From Thermaerobacter marianensis DSM 12885 (GTDB lineage Bacteria > Bacillota > Sulfobacillia > Thermaerobacterales > Thermaerobacteraceae): a stretch of DNA of 64,000 bases. Position numbers and translations under genes: made by a program. Shown here in pieces: positions 35,015-44,807 of this stretch (positions are counted from its first letter, which is position 1; each line of letters opens with the position of its first letter). The stretch is taken from assembly GCF_000184705.1 (NCBI RefSeq), contig NC_014831.1, forward strand, positions 1,798,001 through 1,862,000, in the 5' to 3' direction. Below the pieces are notes generated by a model. The model saw only the letters and a list, made by a program, of their open reading frames with translations. It had not been told where the DNA came from and ran no database searches.

Positions 35015-35079
35015 GGAGACGGCGCCGGCGCTCCCACCGTCGGTTGCGGGCCCCCTGGCGTCCGTCCGCTTCTCGGTGT

Positions 35080-36312
35080 TCATCGGCCTCGACCCCCCGG
35101 TGAACCCCCGGGAGCCGCCGGCGCGCCCATCGCCGAGCGTCCGCCATCGTGCCCCAACGCCCACCACCGGCGGAAGAGCGCGGCCACCGTGCCCCCGCCG
35201 GCCAACGCCTCGGCTGGAGGTCTCGACGGCCCCTCAGCGGGCACGGCCGCGCCCCCCGCCGTCAAGCCGGGAGCCGGTTCGTCCGGGAAAACTTGGTCCG
35301 GGGACCCCGGTTGCCCCGCCGATGCATTCCCCCGAGCAGGGGGCTTTCCGGCCAGACCACCACCGCCGCCATCCGGCCCCTCACCTTCCGGTTCCGCTGA
35401 GAGACCCACCAGGCAGCGGGCGATGGCGGCGCCCAGCCGGGCGTTGTTCATCACCAGGGCGCGGTTGGCGGCCACGGTCCGGCCGCCGCTGAGAGCGTGC
35501 AGCCGCGCCAGGAGGAAGGGCGTCACCGCCTTGCCCTTGACCCCTTCGGCCGCCAGGTCCGCCTCGGCCTGGGCCAGCCAGCCGTTGAACTCCCCTTCGT
35601 CCAGGGCATCGTCCGGGGGGATCGGGTTGGCCACCAGTACGGCCCCCGGCAGGCCCAAGGCCCGCCGGGCCCGCAGCACTGCCGCCGCCTCGGCCGGCGA
35701 GTCGATGCGGGCATCCACGGGCAGCCCCGTCGACCGCAGGTAAAACCCGGGGAACACCTCGGTCCCGTACCCCAGCACCGTCACCCCGTGGGTCTCCAGA
35801 TACTCCAGGGTGGCGGCCATGTCGAGCACCGTCTTGGCGCCCGCGGAGACCACCACCAGCGACAGGCGGGCCAGGGCCGGCAGGTCGGCGGAGATGTCCA
35901 GGGTCTGCTCCCAGCCCCGGTGCACGCCGCCGATGCCGCCCGTCACGAACACGTCGATTCCCGCCCACGCCGCCACCTGGGCGGTCGACGCCACGGTGGT
36001 CGCCGCGCTCCGCCCCAGGGCGCACAGCACCGGCAGGTCGCGGATGGACGCCTTGGGCAGGTCCGGGCTGCGCGCCACCCGCTCCAGCTCCGCCCGGCTC
36101 AGGCCGACCCGCAGGCAGCCGTCGAGGACGGCCACCGTGGCCGGCACCGCGCCCGCCCGCCGTACCTCCTCCTCCACCGCCAGCGCCATCTCCAGGTTGT
36201 CGGGATACGGAAAGCCGTGGGCGATGATGGTGGACTCCAGGGCCACCACCGGCCGGCCCCGGCTGAGGGCGTCCCGCACCTCGTCGCCCAGGTGGAAATG
36301 GGGCGTCGTCAT
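35080..36312 (-). CDS. psuG: Pseudouridine-5'-phosphate glycosidase
   Basis: PsuG splits pseudouridine 5'-phosphate to uracil and ribose 5-phosphate. The first ~305 residues are a complete PsuG: ALESTIIAHGFPYPDN, VFVTGGIGGVHRG, VVVSAGAKTVLDMAATLEYL, VLGYGTEVFPGFYLRSTG and ANRALVMNNARLGAAIA. About 100 Gly/Pro/Ala-rich residues follow, unusual for the family. The ATG overlaps the stop of the upstream XdhC gene (ATGA), so both are translated together. No pseudouridine kinase PsuK gene lies in the window. Confidence 0.94.
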   Translation of the reverse strand: MTTPHFHLGDEVRDALSRGRPVVALESTIIAHGFPYPDNLEMALAVEEEVRRAGAVPATVAVLDGCLRVGLSRAELERVARSPDLPKASIRDLPVLCALGRSAATTVASTAQVAAWAGIDVFVTGGIGGVHRGWEQTLDISADLPALARLSLVVVSAGAKTVLDMAATLEYLETHGVTVLGYGTEVFPGFYLRSTGLPVDARIDSPAEAAAVLRARRALGLPGAVLVANPIPPDDALDEGEFNGWLAQAEADLAAEGVKGKAVTPFLLARLHALSGGRTVAANRALVMNNARLGAAIARCLVGLSAEPEGEGPDGGGGGLAGKPPARGNASAGQPGSPDQVFPDEPAPGLTAGGAAVPAEGPSRPPAEALAGGGTVAALFRRWWALGHDGGRSAMGAPAAPGGSPGGRGR

Positions 36313-37625
36313 CCTCGCGCTCGCTCCTCCTCGGCTCGGGGATGGATGGGGCCCGGCCGGTCACGGAGGAACCCGGCCGGCCGGCCGTACCGCACCGCCT
36401 GCACCTCCGCCAGCAGGCTGCAGGCGATCTCCTCGGGCGTCTCGCCGCCGATGTCCAGGCCCACGGGGGCGTGGATGCGGGCGAGCTGGTCGGGGGTGGG
36501 CTCCACCCCGCGCTGGCGGAGCTCGTCCAGCAGGCGCTCCGCCCGCCGCCGCGGGCCCAGAAGACCAATGTACCGCACCGGGCTCCCCAATACCGCCTGC
36601 AAAAAGCCTGCGTCCTGCAGGAAATTGTGGGTCATGATGACCACGAAGGTCCGGTCGTCCAGGGTGACATGCCGGCGCAGGTCTTCGGGGTGGGTGCGCA
36701 CCACCCGCCGCGCCCGGGGGAAGCGTTCCGGCCGGGCGAAGGCGGGCCGGCTGTCGGCGACCACCACGTCGAAGCCCAGGGGTGCCGCCGCCTCCACCAC
36801 CGGCACCGCGTCGTGGCCCGCCCCGCAGACCAGCAGCACCGGCGGCGGCAACACCGATTCGATGAAGAACTCCCCTGCCCCGCCGACCGCCAGGGTGCCC
36901 GTCCGGCCCTGCTCCAGCCACTGGCGGGCGGTGCGGGCGAGGAGGTCGTCCAGGTCCGGCGAGCCCAGGGAACCGTCGGCGCCGCCGCCGGGCCGGACGA
37001 TGAGATGCCGGCGCGGGGCCGCGTTCCGATCACCGGCGACTTCGCCCCCTGCCCCATCGCCCGCGCGGCCCTCCGCGGCGGCGCCACCCGTTCCGCCCCC
37101 CGCGGCGGGCCACCCGGTGCCACAGCCGGCCGGAAGGCTCCCGCGGCCGGGTGCGGCCCCCTCCCCAGGGCCGGGTTCGTCCGCCAGCCCGTCGCCCGCC
37201 TCCGCCGGCGCCGCCGCCGCCGGATCCCGAGGTTCCAGGGGCGGCAGGGGGACCACCACCGCCAGGCGCCGGCCGGCCTCCCGCCACGCCACGAGCTGCC
37301 CGTGCCAGGGTTGCAACGGCTCGATCAGCACCTCCACCGCCCCGTTGCAGCCCAGGCCCAGGCCCCAGAGGGCGTCGTCGTCGGCCGTCATGTCGTACCC
37401 CACCCGGCGGGGGCGCCCGGTGGCCATGACCTCCGCCGCCACGGCGGCCACGTCGCCTTCCAGGCAGCCGCCGCTCAAGCTCCCCACCGGATCGCCGGCG
37501 GCGGGGATGAACATGCGGGCCCCCTCGCGCCGGTAGGTTGAACCCCGCGTCCGCGTGATGGTGGCCACCACCCCCTGCCCGCCCGCCGCCAGGGCGGCGC
37601 CGATGGCGGCCGTCACCGCATCCAC
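36309..37625 (-). CDS. XdhC/CoxI-family molybdenum hydroxylase maturation protein
   Basis: XdhC-type proteins bind sulfurated molybdenum cofactor and insert it into xanthine dehydrogenase/CO dehydrogenase-type enzymes. The N-terminal domain has TRTRGSTYRREGARMFI and GSLSGGCLEGDVAA with the conserved Cys. The C-terminal Rossmann-like domain has LLVCGAGHDAVPVVEAAAPL, RTHPEDLR, YIGLLGPRRRAERLL and HAPVGLDIGGETPEEIA. A low-complexity linker of about 80 residues separates them. GTG 37625 after GGGGGAGG is the start. The CoxD-like ATPase gene lies 75 bases upstream, as in cox/xdh maturation clusters. Confidence 0.92.
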   Translation of the reverse strand: MDAVTAAIGAALAAGGQGVVATITRTRGSTYRREGARMFIPAAGDPVGSLSGGCLEGDVAAVAAEVMATGRPRRVGYDMTADDDALWGLGLGCNGAVEVLIEPLQPWHGQLVAWREAGRRLAVVVPLPPLEPRDPAAAAPAEAGDGLADEPGPGEGAAPGRGSLPAGCGTGWPAAGGGTGGAAAEGRAGDGAGGEVAGDRNAAPRRHLIVRPGGGADGSLGSPDLDDLLARTARQWLEQGRTGTLAVGGAGEFFIESVLPPPVLLVCGAGHDAVPVVEAAAPLGFDVVVADSRPAFARPERFPRARRVVRTHPEDLRRHVTLDDRTFVVIMTHNFLQDAGFLQAVLGSPVRYIGLLGPRRRAERLLDELRQRGVEPTPDQLARIHAPVGLDIGGETPEEIACSLLAEVQAVRYGRPAGFLRDRPGPIHPRAEEERARG

Positions 37626-37700
37626 GGTCCTCCCCCCTCCCACGGCACGTCGCCTTGGTGCTCCGCGCGCCGGGCCCCGCCGCCGGCTGACCGCCCTGGC

Positions 37701-38588
37701 TCACCGCCCCCCGCGGACGGTGGCCAGGATCCGCTGCAGCTCGCCGCGGCCCAGGCGCTCGACGTCTTCCACGTGCTTGAGGACGCATCCCAGCGTGGCT
37801 TCCACCGTCTCCTCGTCGAGCTCGTCGCGGTGCAGGGCGACCAGCGCCCGCGCCCAGTCCAGGGTCTCCGCCACGCCGGGCGGCTTGTTCAGCCCCAGGG
37901 TCCGCAGTTGCTGGATGAACCGGACCACCTGCTCGGCCAGGCGCCGGTTGATCCCCGGCAGGCGGGCCTCGACGATGCGGGTCTCCTTGGCGAAGTCGGG
38001 GTAGCCGATCCACAGGTAGAGGCACCGCCGGCGCAGGGCCTCGGACAGCTCCCGCACCCGGTTGGAGGTGAGCACCACGAAGGGCCGGTGCCGGGCGCGG
38101 ATCGTGCCAAGTTCGGGGATGGTGACCTGGAAGTCGGAAAGCACCTCGAGGAGGAAGGCCTCGAACTCCTCGTCGGCCCGGTCCACCTCGTCGATCAAGA
38201 GCACCGGCGCCCGGTCTTCCCGGGTGATGGCGTCCAGCAGCGGCCGCTTGAGCAGGAACTCGGGGGAGAAGATCTCCGCCTCCCGCTCCGCGGCGTCCCG
38301 CCGGTCGCCCTCCTGCATGCGGATCCGCAGCAGCTGGCGCGGGTAGTTCCACTCGTAGAGCGCCGCCGCCGCGTCCAGCCCCTCGTAGCATTGCAAGCGG
38401 ATGAGGTCCGTGCCGAGGACGTCGGCCATCACCCGGGCGATCTCCGTCTTGCCGACCCCGGCGTGGCCTTCGATGAGAAGGGGCTTTTCAAGCCGGATGG
38501 CCAGGTGGATCGCCGTGGCGATCGACCGGTCGCCGATGTAGCCGCGTTCTTCCAGCTTGGTGAGGATCTCCTGGACGGCCTCATGCAC
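37701..38588 (-). CDS. MoxR-family AAA ATPase, CoxD-like
   Basis: The 295-residue protein has a AAA core with Walker A GHAGVGKTE, Walker B PVLLIDEVDRADEEFEAFLL, sensor motif VLTSNRVRELSEAL and arginine-finger region RRCLYLWIGYPDF. CoxD is needed for active-site assembly in CO dehydrogenase and works with a VWA protein (CoxE). The start chosen is GTG 38588 (VHEAVQEILTKLEERG) after GGGAGGG, which matches the family length; the frame stays open to 38948 but with low-complexity sequence. Its probable VWA partner lies 12 kb away at 50.5 kb. Confidence 0.9.
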   Translation of the reverse strand: MHEAVQEILTKLEERGYIGDRSIATAIHLAIRLEKPLLIEGHAGVGKTEIARVMADVLGTDLIRLQCYEGLDAAAALYEWNYPRQLLRIRMQEGDRRDAAEREAEIFSPEFLLKRPLLDAITREDRAPVLLIDEVDRADEEFEAFLLEVLSDFQVTIPELGTIRARHRPFVVLTSNRVRELSEALRRRCLYLWIGYPDFAKETRIVEARLPGINRRLAEQVVRFIQQLRTLGLNKPPGVAETLDWARALVALHRDELDEETVEATLGCVLKHVEDVERLGRGELQRILATVRGGR

Positions 38589-38948
38589 CCCCGCGTCCCT
38601 CCCGCAGGCGTCGGTGACGATGGTCTCCAGAAGGCCATTCGCCGCGGGGAGGCGGATTCCCCCTCGCCGCGCTACCCCTTGCCTTGCTCCCCCTGCCGTG
38701 CTCCCCTTCCCGTGGCCCCCCTGGCCGCAGCCCCTTCCCTGGCGGCGACCGGGCCTCCCCCACCGGGACCGGGGAACCGGTACCCCGCCGGCCCGCCGCC
38801 CCGGCGCCGCCACCCGTCCGGTCGCTTGGACCGCCGGCGCGACCCCGCCGGGGAAGGTGAATCTGCGCGGTGGTGCCGTCATCCTCCGGCGGGCAGCTTG
38901 GACTGCCAGCGCGACCTCGCCGGGCAGGAGTCGCCGGCAGCCCGTCAA

Positions 38949-38969
38949 ACTTATTAACTGTAACTAAGT
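38949..38969. promoter_or_regulatory. Imperfect AT-rich palindrome before the ROK gene
   Basis: ACTTA-N11-TAAGT with further partial symmetry inside (TTAACTGTAAC) is centred 36 bases upstream of the ROK start, in very GC-rich surroundings. It is likely the operator for autoregulation. The rest of the spacer 38589-38948 has an imperfect 30-base direct repeat (about 38827 and 38902) and no gene. Confidence 0.65.
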
Positions 38970-38994
38970 ATCTCGGGAGGTTCACCGCGGGACC

Positions 38995-40284
38995 ATGGGG
39001 CGCCGCCCGCCGCAACGGGAGCCCGGCGTGCCGGCCCCCTCGGGCCGGCCCCAGCTGCTCCGGCTCCACAACCGGACGCTGATCTTGTCCCTGCTGCGGC
39101 AAAGGCCCATGTCCCGGGCCGAGCTGTCGCGGCAGGCAGGTCTGGCCCTGCCCACCGTGTCGCGCCTGGTGGATCAGCTCATCCGCGACGGGCTGGTGGC
39201 GGAGGGCCAGAAGCAGGCCACCGGCGGGCGCCATGCCACGGAGCTCCGCCTGCGGGCGGAGGCCGGGTTCGTCCTGGGGGCCGAGCTGGGCCGGGAGCGG
39301 ATCCGGGTGATCCTCAGCGACCTGCAGGGCGACGTGCGGGCCCAGGCGGAGAAGCCCCGCGGCGAAACGGCCGAGCAGGACATCGCCTACCTGGCGGCCA
39401 TGGCAGGTGCCCTGCTGGGCGATGCAGGGGTCGAGCCGCGGCGCCTGATGGGCATCGGCGTGGGCGTGCCGGGCCCCCTGGACCCGGCGGCGGGCACGGT
39501 CATCGCACCGCCCAACTTCCGCGGCTGGTCCTACGTCCCGCTGCGGCAGCTCCTGCAGCAGCGGTTCCGGGTGCCGGTGTGGATCGAGAACGACGCCAAC
39601 GCCGGCGCCCTGGCCGAGTTCCTCCTGAGCCACCCCCAGGCCCGGAATCTGGTCTACGTCATGGCCGATGCCGGCGTGGGGGCGGGCCTGGTGATCGAGC
39701 GACAGCTTTACCGGGGTGAGGGGGGCGCCGGCGAGCTGGGCCACTGCCCGATCCAGCTGGGCGGCCCGCCCTGCCCCTGCGGGCGCCGCGGCTGCGTGGA
39801 GGCCATCGCCTCCACCGACGCCATGGTCGCGCGGTACCACGAGCTTCACGGCCAAGGGGCCTCCGGATCCGGCGGGCCCGCGGATTTTGCCGCCCTGCTG
39901 GCGGCGGAAGCCGGCGGCGATCGCCGGGCTCGCGCCGTGCTGGCCCGGGGCGGGAGGGCTCTCGGAGCCGGGCTCGCCATCCTGGCCAACCTGCTCAGCC
40001 CGGAGGTGGTGGTGCTGGGCGGGCGGTCGGTGCGGAGCCCGTCGTTCCTGGAGGCGGCCCGGCGGGAGCTGGAGCGGCGCCGCTTCGGCACGGGGGAGGT
40101 GATGGTGACCACCACCCGCCTGAACGGTACCAGCGTGGCCCGGGGCGCCGCGCTGCTGGCCCTGCAAGGGCTGTTCCAGTCGCCCTTCGCACCGGGCTTC
40201 GCACCGGGGGCCGATGCCGTCACCGGCGGCGGAAGGACCCCGGTCCGGGGCCCTGAGGTCCGCGCCGGAACGCCGGAAGGGTAG
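38995..40284 (+). CDS. ROK-family transcription regulator (XylR/NagC type)
   Basis: The 429-residue protein starts with a MarR-like helix-turn-helix (LLRQRPMSRAELSRQAGLAL, PTVSRLVDQLIRDGLV) and continues as a ROK domain with GIGVGVPGPLDPAAGTV, VWIENDANAGALAE and the zinc motif CPCGRRGCVE. It would repress the sugar locus downstream until a sugar binds. ATG 38995 is preceded at 14 bases by GGGAGG, a little far. The tail of ~35 residues is low complexity. The 305-base gap to the binding-protein gene holds nothing definite. Confidence 0.9.
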   Translation: MGRRPPQREPGVPAPSGRPQLLRLHNRTLILSLLRQRPMSRAELSRQAGLALPTVSRLVDQLIRDGLVAEGQKQATGGRHATELRLRAEAGFVLGAELGRERIRVILSDLQGDVRAQAEKPRGETAEQDIAYLAAMAGALLGDAGVEPRRLMGIGVGVPGPLDPAAGTVIAPPNFRGWSYVPLRQLLQQRFRVPVWIENDANAGALAEFLLSHPQARNLVYVMADAGVGAGLVIERQLYRGEGGAGELGHCPIQLGGPPCPCGRRGCVEAIASTDAMVARYHELHGQGASGSGGPADFAALLAAEAGGDRRARAVLARGGRALGAGLAILANLLSPEVVVLGGRSVRSPSFLEAARRELERRRFGTGEVMVTTTRLNGTSVARGAALLALQGLFQSPFAPGFAPGADAVTGGGRTPVRGPEVRAGTPEG

Positions 40285-40589
40285 CTGGGACCCCGGCGCC
40301 GCTGTCCTGCCGGGGCCGCCGGGCGGCGACTCCGTCGCCCCGCCGATCCGGTCGCGGAGGGGGGCGGTCGCAGGGGTGCCGGCGGTGCCGGCGGGTCGAG
40401 TCCGCCGGGCTCGACCGGGCCGGGCGGAACGTGGTGGACCGGAGCGCGACACGGCAACCGGCCGCAAGGCGGAGCGGATCCGCCGCCGCGATGCACGGCG
40501 GCGCCGAATTCGCGGTTCCATTCGGATGCACGGTTCCAAGAAGAAGATGCAAGCGGACCTCACCCGAGGAGACGGAAGGAGGAACCACG

Positions 40590-41948
40590 GTGGGTGTCCA
40601 GATTCGGTTGGGCCGGCGGGTTCTGGCCCGTGCGGCCCGCATAACCGCCCTGTTGCTGGCCGTGGCCGTGCTGGCCACGGGCTGCAGCCTGCCGTCGGCA
40701 GGCGGCGGGCAGCCGGCCACGGGCAGCGGCGGCAGTTCGGGCTCAGGAGACGGCGCCAGCTCAGGCGGCGAGAAGGTGACCATCCGCCTGGCCACCTGGG
40801 CCCACGCGGAGGAGGCCAAGGAGCTGCAGGCCATCCTCGACCGCATCAACGCCGAGAGCGACAGGTGGCAGATCGTCCACGAGCCCATCCCCAGCGACTA
40901 CGCCACCAAGATCCAGACCATGCTGGCGGGCAACACCGCCCCCGACCTGTTCTGGCTGGCCCAGGAGGACGTGATCCCCTTCGCCGCCTCCGGGGTGCTG
41001 CTGAAGCTGGACGAGCACCTGCAGAATGATTCCCGCCCGGCGGCCAACCTCAGCGACTACTTCGAGCCCATCCTGGGCGCCTTCACCTACGAGGGCGGCG
41101 TCTACGGCCTGCCCTGGATCGCCCAGCCCGTCGTGCTCTACTACAACAAGAAGCTCTTCGACGAGGCGGGCGTGCCGTACCCGGATGAAACCTGGACCTG
41201 GGAGACCTTCAAGGAGGCCGCGGCCAAGCTCACCCGGGACACCAACGGGGACGGCAAGCCCGACGTCTACGGCTTCACCATGAACGGCTGGCCGCCCTTC
41301 GCCATGTTCGTCTGGCAGGCCGGCGGCGACCTGATCGGCGAAGACGGCCGCACGGCCCCCATCGACTCCCCCGAGGCGCTGGAGGCCGCCCGGTTCTACC
41401 AGGAACTGGTCTACAACCCCAAGTACGCGGTGCCCGAGGACGTCATCGCCGAGCAGGGTTTCGCCGACATGTTCAAGGCCGGCAAGGTGGCCATGTTCAT
41501 GGGCGGCGCCTCCGACGACCTGGACCGCGTGCCCAACCTGGACGTGGGCGTGGCGCCGGTGCCCAGCGGCCCCAAGGGCCGGGTGACCTTCGCCTGGACG
41601 GCGGCCACGGTGGTCAACGCCAAGTCGCCCCACGTGCAAGAGGCCATCGACGCCCTGATCGAGCTGACCGAAGGCATCCACCACTGGAAGATCGTCGCGC
41701 CGCGGAAGTCCCTGGCGACCCGCGAGCAACTGCTGGCGTCGGAGCCGCGCAAGGAGAAGGCCGCCGACGTGATCCTCCAGTCCCTCGAGTTCATGCGGCC
41801 GCTGCGCATCGTGCCGCAGTACAAGGCTTTCGATCAGGCGCTGTGGGAGCAGTACCTGGATCCGCTGTTCCGCAAGCAGGGGACGCCGGAGGAACTGGCC
41901 CCCAAGGTGCGGCCTGAGCTGGAGAAGATCCTGCAGCAGGAGTCGTGA
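40590..41948 (+). CDS. Sugar ABC transporter substrate-binding lipoprotein (family 1)
   Basis: The 452-residue protein has a lipoprotein signal (ALLLAVAVLATGC lipobox) and a Gly/Ser linker, then a solute-binding protein family 1 domain: IRLATWAHAEEAKELQAIL, MLAGNTAPDLFWLAQEDVIP, GGVYGLPWIAQPVVLYYNKK and FKAGKVAMFMGGASDDLDR. It would capture an oligosaccharide. GTG 40590 follows GGAAGGAGG. Two permeases follow on the same strand but an IS110 element now lies between, and a strong hairpin follows the stop. No ATPase gene is present; such carbohydrate importers often use a shared MsmK-like ATPase. Confidence 0.93.
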   Translation: MGVQIRLGRRVLARAARITALLLAVAVLATGCSLPSAGGGQPATGSGGSSGSGDGASSGGEKVTIRLATWAHAEEAKELQAILDRINAESDRWQIVHEPIPSDYATKIQTMLAGNTAPDLFWLAQEDVIPFAASGVLLKLDEHLQNDSRPAANLSDYFEPILGAFTYEGGVYGLPWIAQPVVLYYNKKLFDEAGVPYPDETWTWETFKEAAAKLTRDTNGDGKPDVYGFTMNGWPPFAMFVWQAGGDLIGEDGRTAPIDSPEALEAARFYQELVYNPKYAVPEDVIAEQGFADMFKAGKVAMFMGGASDDLDRVPNLDVGVAPVPSGPKGRVTFAWTAATVVNAKSPHVQEAIDALIELTEGIHHWKIVAPRKSLATREQLLASEPRKEKAADVILQSLEFMRPLRIVPQYKAFDQALWEQYLDPLFRKQGTPEELAPKVRPELEKILQQES

Positions 41949-42007
41949 CCGCAGAACCCGGCGGCGGCGGCGCCGCCCGGCAGGGGCCGGGCAAGGGGCC
42001 TGCGGTC

Positions 42008-42037
42008 GCGGGGGCCGGTCGGAGGGCCGGCCCCCGC
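42008..42037. terminator. Hairpin after the binding-protein gene
   Basis: Perfect 11-base arms GCGGGGGCCGG / CCGGCCCCCGC with an eight-base loop lie 60 bases after the stop. Such stems between binding protein and permeases commonly raise the share of binding protein; it may also be a terminator. Confidence 0.65.
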
Positions 42038-42242
42038 GGCCCCGGCAATGACGTGGCGCGCGATGGGCGAGCTGGCCCATCGGGGGCGAACCGTGTCCCG
42101 GGGGCCGGCGTCCGGGGACGACCGCGGGATCGGCCGGAGGCCGGGCGGCGCCGCCGGTCTGCCGGAAAGACGCCCTAGGGTCAAGTACCCGTCCGGGGCT
42201 GTGATCCTTGACAACGGTTGCTGGGGATCGTGCTAGTGAGTG

Positions 42243-43463
42243 CTACGCGGCTTTCGGCTCCTGGCGCTGGCGACGAGCCGCCTCGAACCGGGTGGGGTCG
42301 TAGGGCTGACGATCCCGCCACATCGCAAACAGAACCCGAAGGGCGTGGTGGGCCACGATGCGTAAGGCTTCATGGTAGTGACGCCCTCGGTCGCGGTGGG
42401 CCTGGTAAATCTCTCGGGCCCAGGCATGGTGCAGGACGAGCTGCTGCGCCAGTAGCTGCAGCGTATTCCGGGCTTGTTTGTTGCAAGCACGGCGGAAACG
42501 CACCCGGACGGTCTTACCGCTGCGGACCGTGACCGGGGCCGTTCCCGAGCGGCATTGGACGGGGCGGACGCTGGGGACCGCCTGGCGGTCCTCCCCGAAG
42601 ACGGTGATCACACCGGCGGCCAGGACCGTGCCAATGCCTTTCACGGATCGAAACAAATCCCCGTCCGGATGCGCCTGCACCAAAGCCTCCAACTGCTGGT
42701 GACAGGCCTCGAGCTCGCGGCCGACGGCTTCGAGCTGATCCACCAGAAAGAGCATGCGGCGAGCCCAAAGAGCTACGGTGGCCGGATCGGCCGGGAGCTG
42801 GGGCTTGCGCGCGAGCTCGAGCAGTTCGGCAGTCTTGGCGGCCACGCCGGGGTACCGATGCTGGCGCAACAGCTTCTCGATCCGGGACCGGCGGGCGCGG
42901 GCGAAGTGAGCGGGGGTCGGAAAAGTGCGCAAAAAGGTCCAGGCCACGGGCCGGCCCAGGTCGGCAAACAGCTCCAGGGCCCGCGGGTAGTACGTGCGCA
43001 GGCAGGCGATGAGCTGATTGAGGAGCCGGGTGCGTTCCTCCACCAGGGTCTGGTGGTGGCTGTAGACCACCCGGAGCTGGCGCAGGGTGTCGCTCTCCAG
43101 GCGCAGGGGCTGAAGGCGATGGCGATCCGTGCGGAGGATCTCGGCCAGGACCAGGGCATCGCGGCGGTCGTCCTTGCTGCCGGCCGGCGAGAGGCGGTCC
43201 CGGTAGCGGTCCACCGCCTTGGGATTGACGGGATAGACCTGAAAGCCTGTGGCGAGGAGCGCCGCCACGAAGAGCCCCTGTCCCGAGCCTTCGATGGCGA
43301 CGTGCACCTGCGCCGGGTCCGGTTCCCGACGCCGGATCGCGGCGAGCAATTCCTCAAGCCCGTCCGCATCGTTGGGGACCCGGAGGTAGGAAGGTGCCTG
43401 CCCCGCGGACGCCAGGCAGACGTCGTGATGTTGGCTGGCCTGGTCGATTCCGACGCGCAACAT
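42243..43463 (-). CDS. IS110-family transposase, element 1
   Basis: The 406-residue protein has the RuvC-like DEDD domain ([17 protein letters not shown] with the first Asp, [18 protein letters not shown] with Glu, [16 protein letters not shown] with the Asp pair) and a Transposase_20 domain ([39 protein letters not shown]) with the conserved Ser. IS110 enzymes act as RNA-guided recombinases using a bridge RNA from the element's non-coding end. The gene is intact and reads against the sugar operon it interrupts. Element ends could not be fixed exactly. Confidence 0.93.
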   Translation of the reverse strand: MLRVGIDQASQHHDVCLASAGQAPSYLRVPNDADGLEELLAAIRRREPDPAQVHVAIEGSGQGLFVAALLATGFQVYPVNPKAVDRYRDRLSPAGSKDDRRDALVLAEILRTDRHRLQPLRLESDTLRQLRVVYSHHQTLVEERTRLLNQLIACLRTYYPRALELFADLGRPVAWTFLRTFPTPAHFARARRSRIEKLLRQHRYPGVAAKTAELLELARKPQLPADPATVALWARRMLFLVDQLEAVGRELEACHQQLEALVQAHPDGDLFRSVKGIGTVLAAGVITVFGEDRQAVPSVRPVQCRSGTAPVTVRSGKTVRVRFRRACNKQARNTLQLLAQQLVLHHAWAREIYQAHRDRGRHYHEALRIVAHHALRVLFAMWRDRQPYDPTRFEAARRQRQEPKAA

Positions 43464-43690
43464 GATGCCACCTCCCGTACGGGACGATCACCGCCACCCA
43501 CGGTGCCCTCGTGGAACCGGTGCTCGCGGCACAACGCCCTAGCGACCGTTTGGCAGCGGATTTCGCCAGGTGCCGGAGGGGTCGGTCTTTCGCAGGCCGT
43601 CACACGGCGGGGAGGGGGTTGGACCTCCTCCGGCCCTGACGAAACTTGGCGAAGTCTGGAGTCAAAACCTGCTCGGACTATAACCCACGA
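43464..43690 (-). ncRNA. Candidate bridge-RNA region of IS110 element 1
   Basis: About 225 non-coding bases lie upstream of the transposase start, on the side where IS110-group elements of the IS621 type encode their bridge RNA. Inverted segments are visible, for example GGAGGTCC-like pairs around 43575-43650. Assignment is by family and position, not by a recognised RNA motif; the right limit is bounded by the permease ribosome site. Confidence 0.4.
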
Positions 43691-43697
43691 GGAGGGG

Positions 43698-44807
43698 GTG
43701 GCGGTGTGGTCGTGGTACGTGGACGCTCTGCGGGATTATGCGGCGACGGTCATCCTGCTGGGCATCTTGATGCTGCTGGTCTACGCTGGCCTGCGGGCCC
43801 TGGGGCGTAGCCGGGAGACCGCCCTGGGGTTCACCTTCGTCCTCCCCTGGCTGGTGGGCTTCCTGGCCTTTCAGCTTTTCCCCTTTGTCGCGTCCCTGTA
43901 CCTGGCTTTCACCGACTACGACGTACTGTCCCCGCCCCGCTGGGTGGGCCTGGAGAACTTCGCCCGGCTGCTCGGCGATCCCAAGTTTCTCGCCTCCCTG
44001 AAGTTCACGGCTTTGTACGCCCTCTTCAGCGTGCCCTTGGGCATCGCCGGCTCCCTCGCCTGCGCCCTGCTCCTGAACCGCGACATCAAGGGCGTAGGGT
44101 TCTGGCGGACCCTGTACTACGTGCCGGCCGTGATCCCGGCCGTGGCCACGGCGGTGCTGTGGCGGTGGCTGCTCTCCACCGACGGGCTGGTCAACACGGT
44201 GCTCGCACCCGTCTACGCCCTGCTGGGCATGGAGAAGCCCCGCTGGTTCCTGGACCCCGAAACCATCTTGCCGGGGTTCGTCATCATGAGCCTGTGGGGC
44301 GTCTTCGGGGCCAACACGGTGATCCTGCTGGCAGGGCTGAAGAACATCCCCCGCGAGCTCTACGACGCCGCCGAGGTCGACGGCGCCTCGGGCTGGGCGC
44401 GGTTCCGCCACGTCACGGTGCCCATGCTGAGCCCCACGCTGTTCTACGTGCTGGTGACGGGGCTGATCGGTGCCCTGCAGATGTTCACCCAGGCGTTCTT
44501 CATCGAGACGCCGCGGTCGACCGTGACGTTCCTCCAGGTTTACATCTACCAGGAGGCCTTCGGGCTGCGGCACATGGGGTACGCCTCGGCCATGGCCTGG
44601 GTCTTCCTGCTGGTGATCCTGGCGCTGACCCTGCTGGTGTTCCGCTCGTCGCCCCTGTGGGTGTATTACGAGAGCGAGGTGCGAGGTGAGGACCGTGCCG
44701 CGCGAGGTCCACAGGCGCCTGGCCGACGCCTTGACCTATTTCGTCCTGGCCTTCGGCGGCGCCTTCGTGCTGGTGCCCCTGCTGTGGATGATCAGCACGT
44801 CGCTTAA
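43698..44807 (+). CDS. Sugar ABC transporter permease 1 (MalF/LacF type)
   Basis: The protein has an N-terminal anchor helix ([20 protein letters not shown]) and a MalF-type permease with six helices: [20 protein letters not shown], an EAA loop in [20 protein letters not shown], then TVPML, and final helix [19 protein letters not shown] 43698 follows GAGGAGGGGG. After VYYESEVRG the frame runs on for ~40 Arg/Pro-rich residues and overlaps the next permease by 122 bases; relatives normally end near this point, so a lost stop or a frameshift is possible. The binding-protein gene is 1.75 kb upstream beyond the IS element. Confidence 0.9.
   Translation: MAVWSWYVDALRDYAATVILLGILMLLVYAGLRALGRSRETALGFTFVLPWLVGFLAFQLFPFVASLYLAFTDYDVLSPPRWVGLENFARLLGDPKFLASLKFTALYALFSVPLGIAGSLACALLLNRDIKGVGFWRTLYYVPAVIPAVATAVLWRWLLSTDGLVNTVLAPVYALLGMEKPRWFLDPETILPGFVIMSLWGVFGANTVILLAGLKNIPRELYDAAEVDGASGWARFRHVTVPMLSPTLFYVLVTGLIGALQMFTQAFFIETPRSTVTFLQVYIYQEAFGLRHMGYASAMAWVFLLVILALTLLVFRSSPLWVYYESEVRGEDRAARGPQAPGRRLDLFRPGLRRRLRAGAPAVDDQHVA

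Noticed and set aside
35497-37536. Plus-strand open frame of 679 codons opposite psuG and xdhC
   Set aside because: Antisense shadow; PsuG and XdhC motifs on the minus strand are complete.
42474-43697. Extension of the permease 1 frame upstream through the IS110 region
   Set aside because: It runs antisense to an intact transposase; the strong ribosome site and start at 43698 give the real permease beginning.
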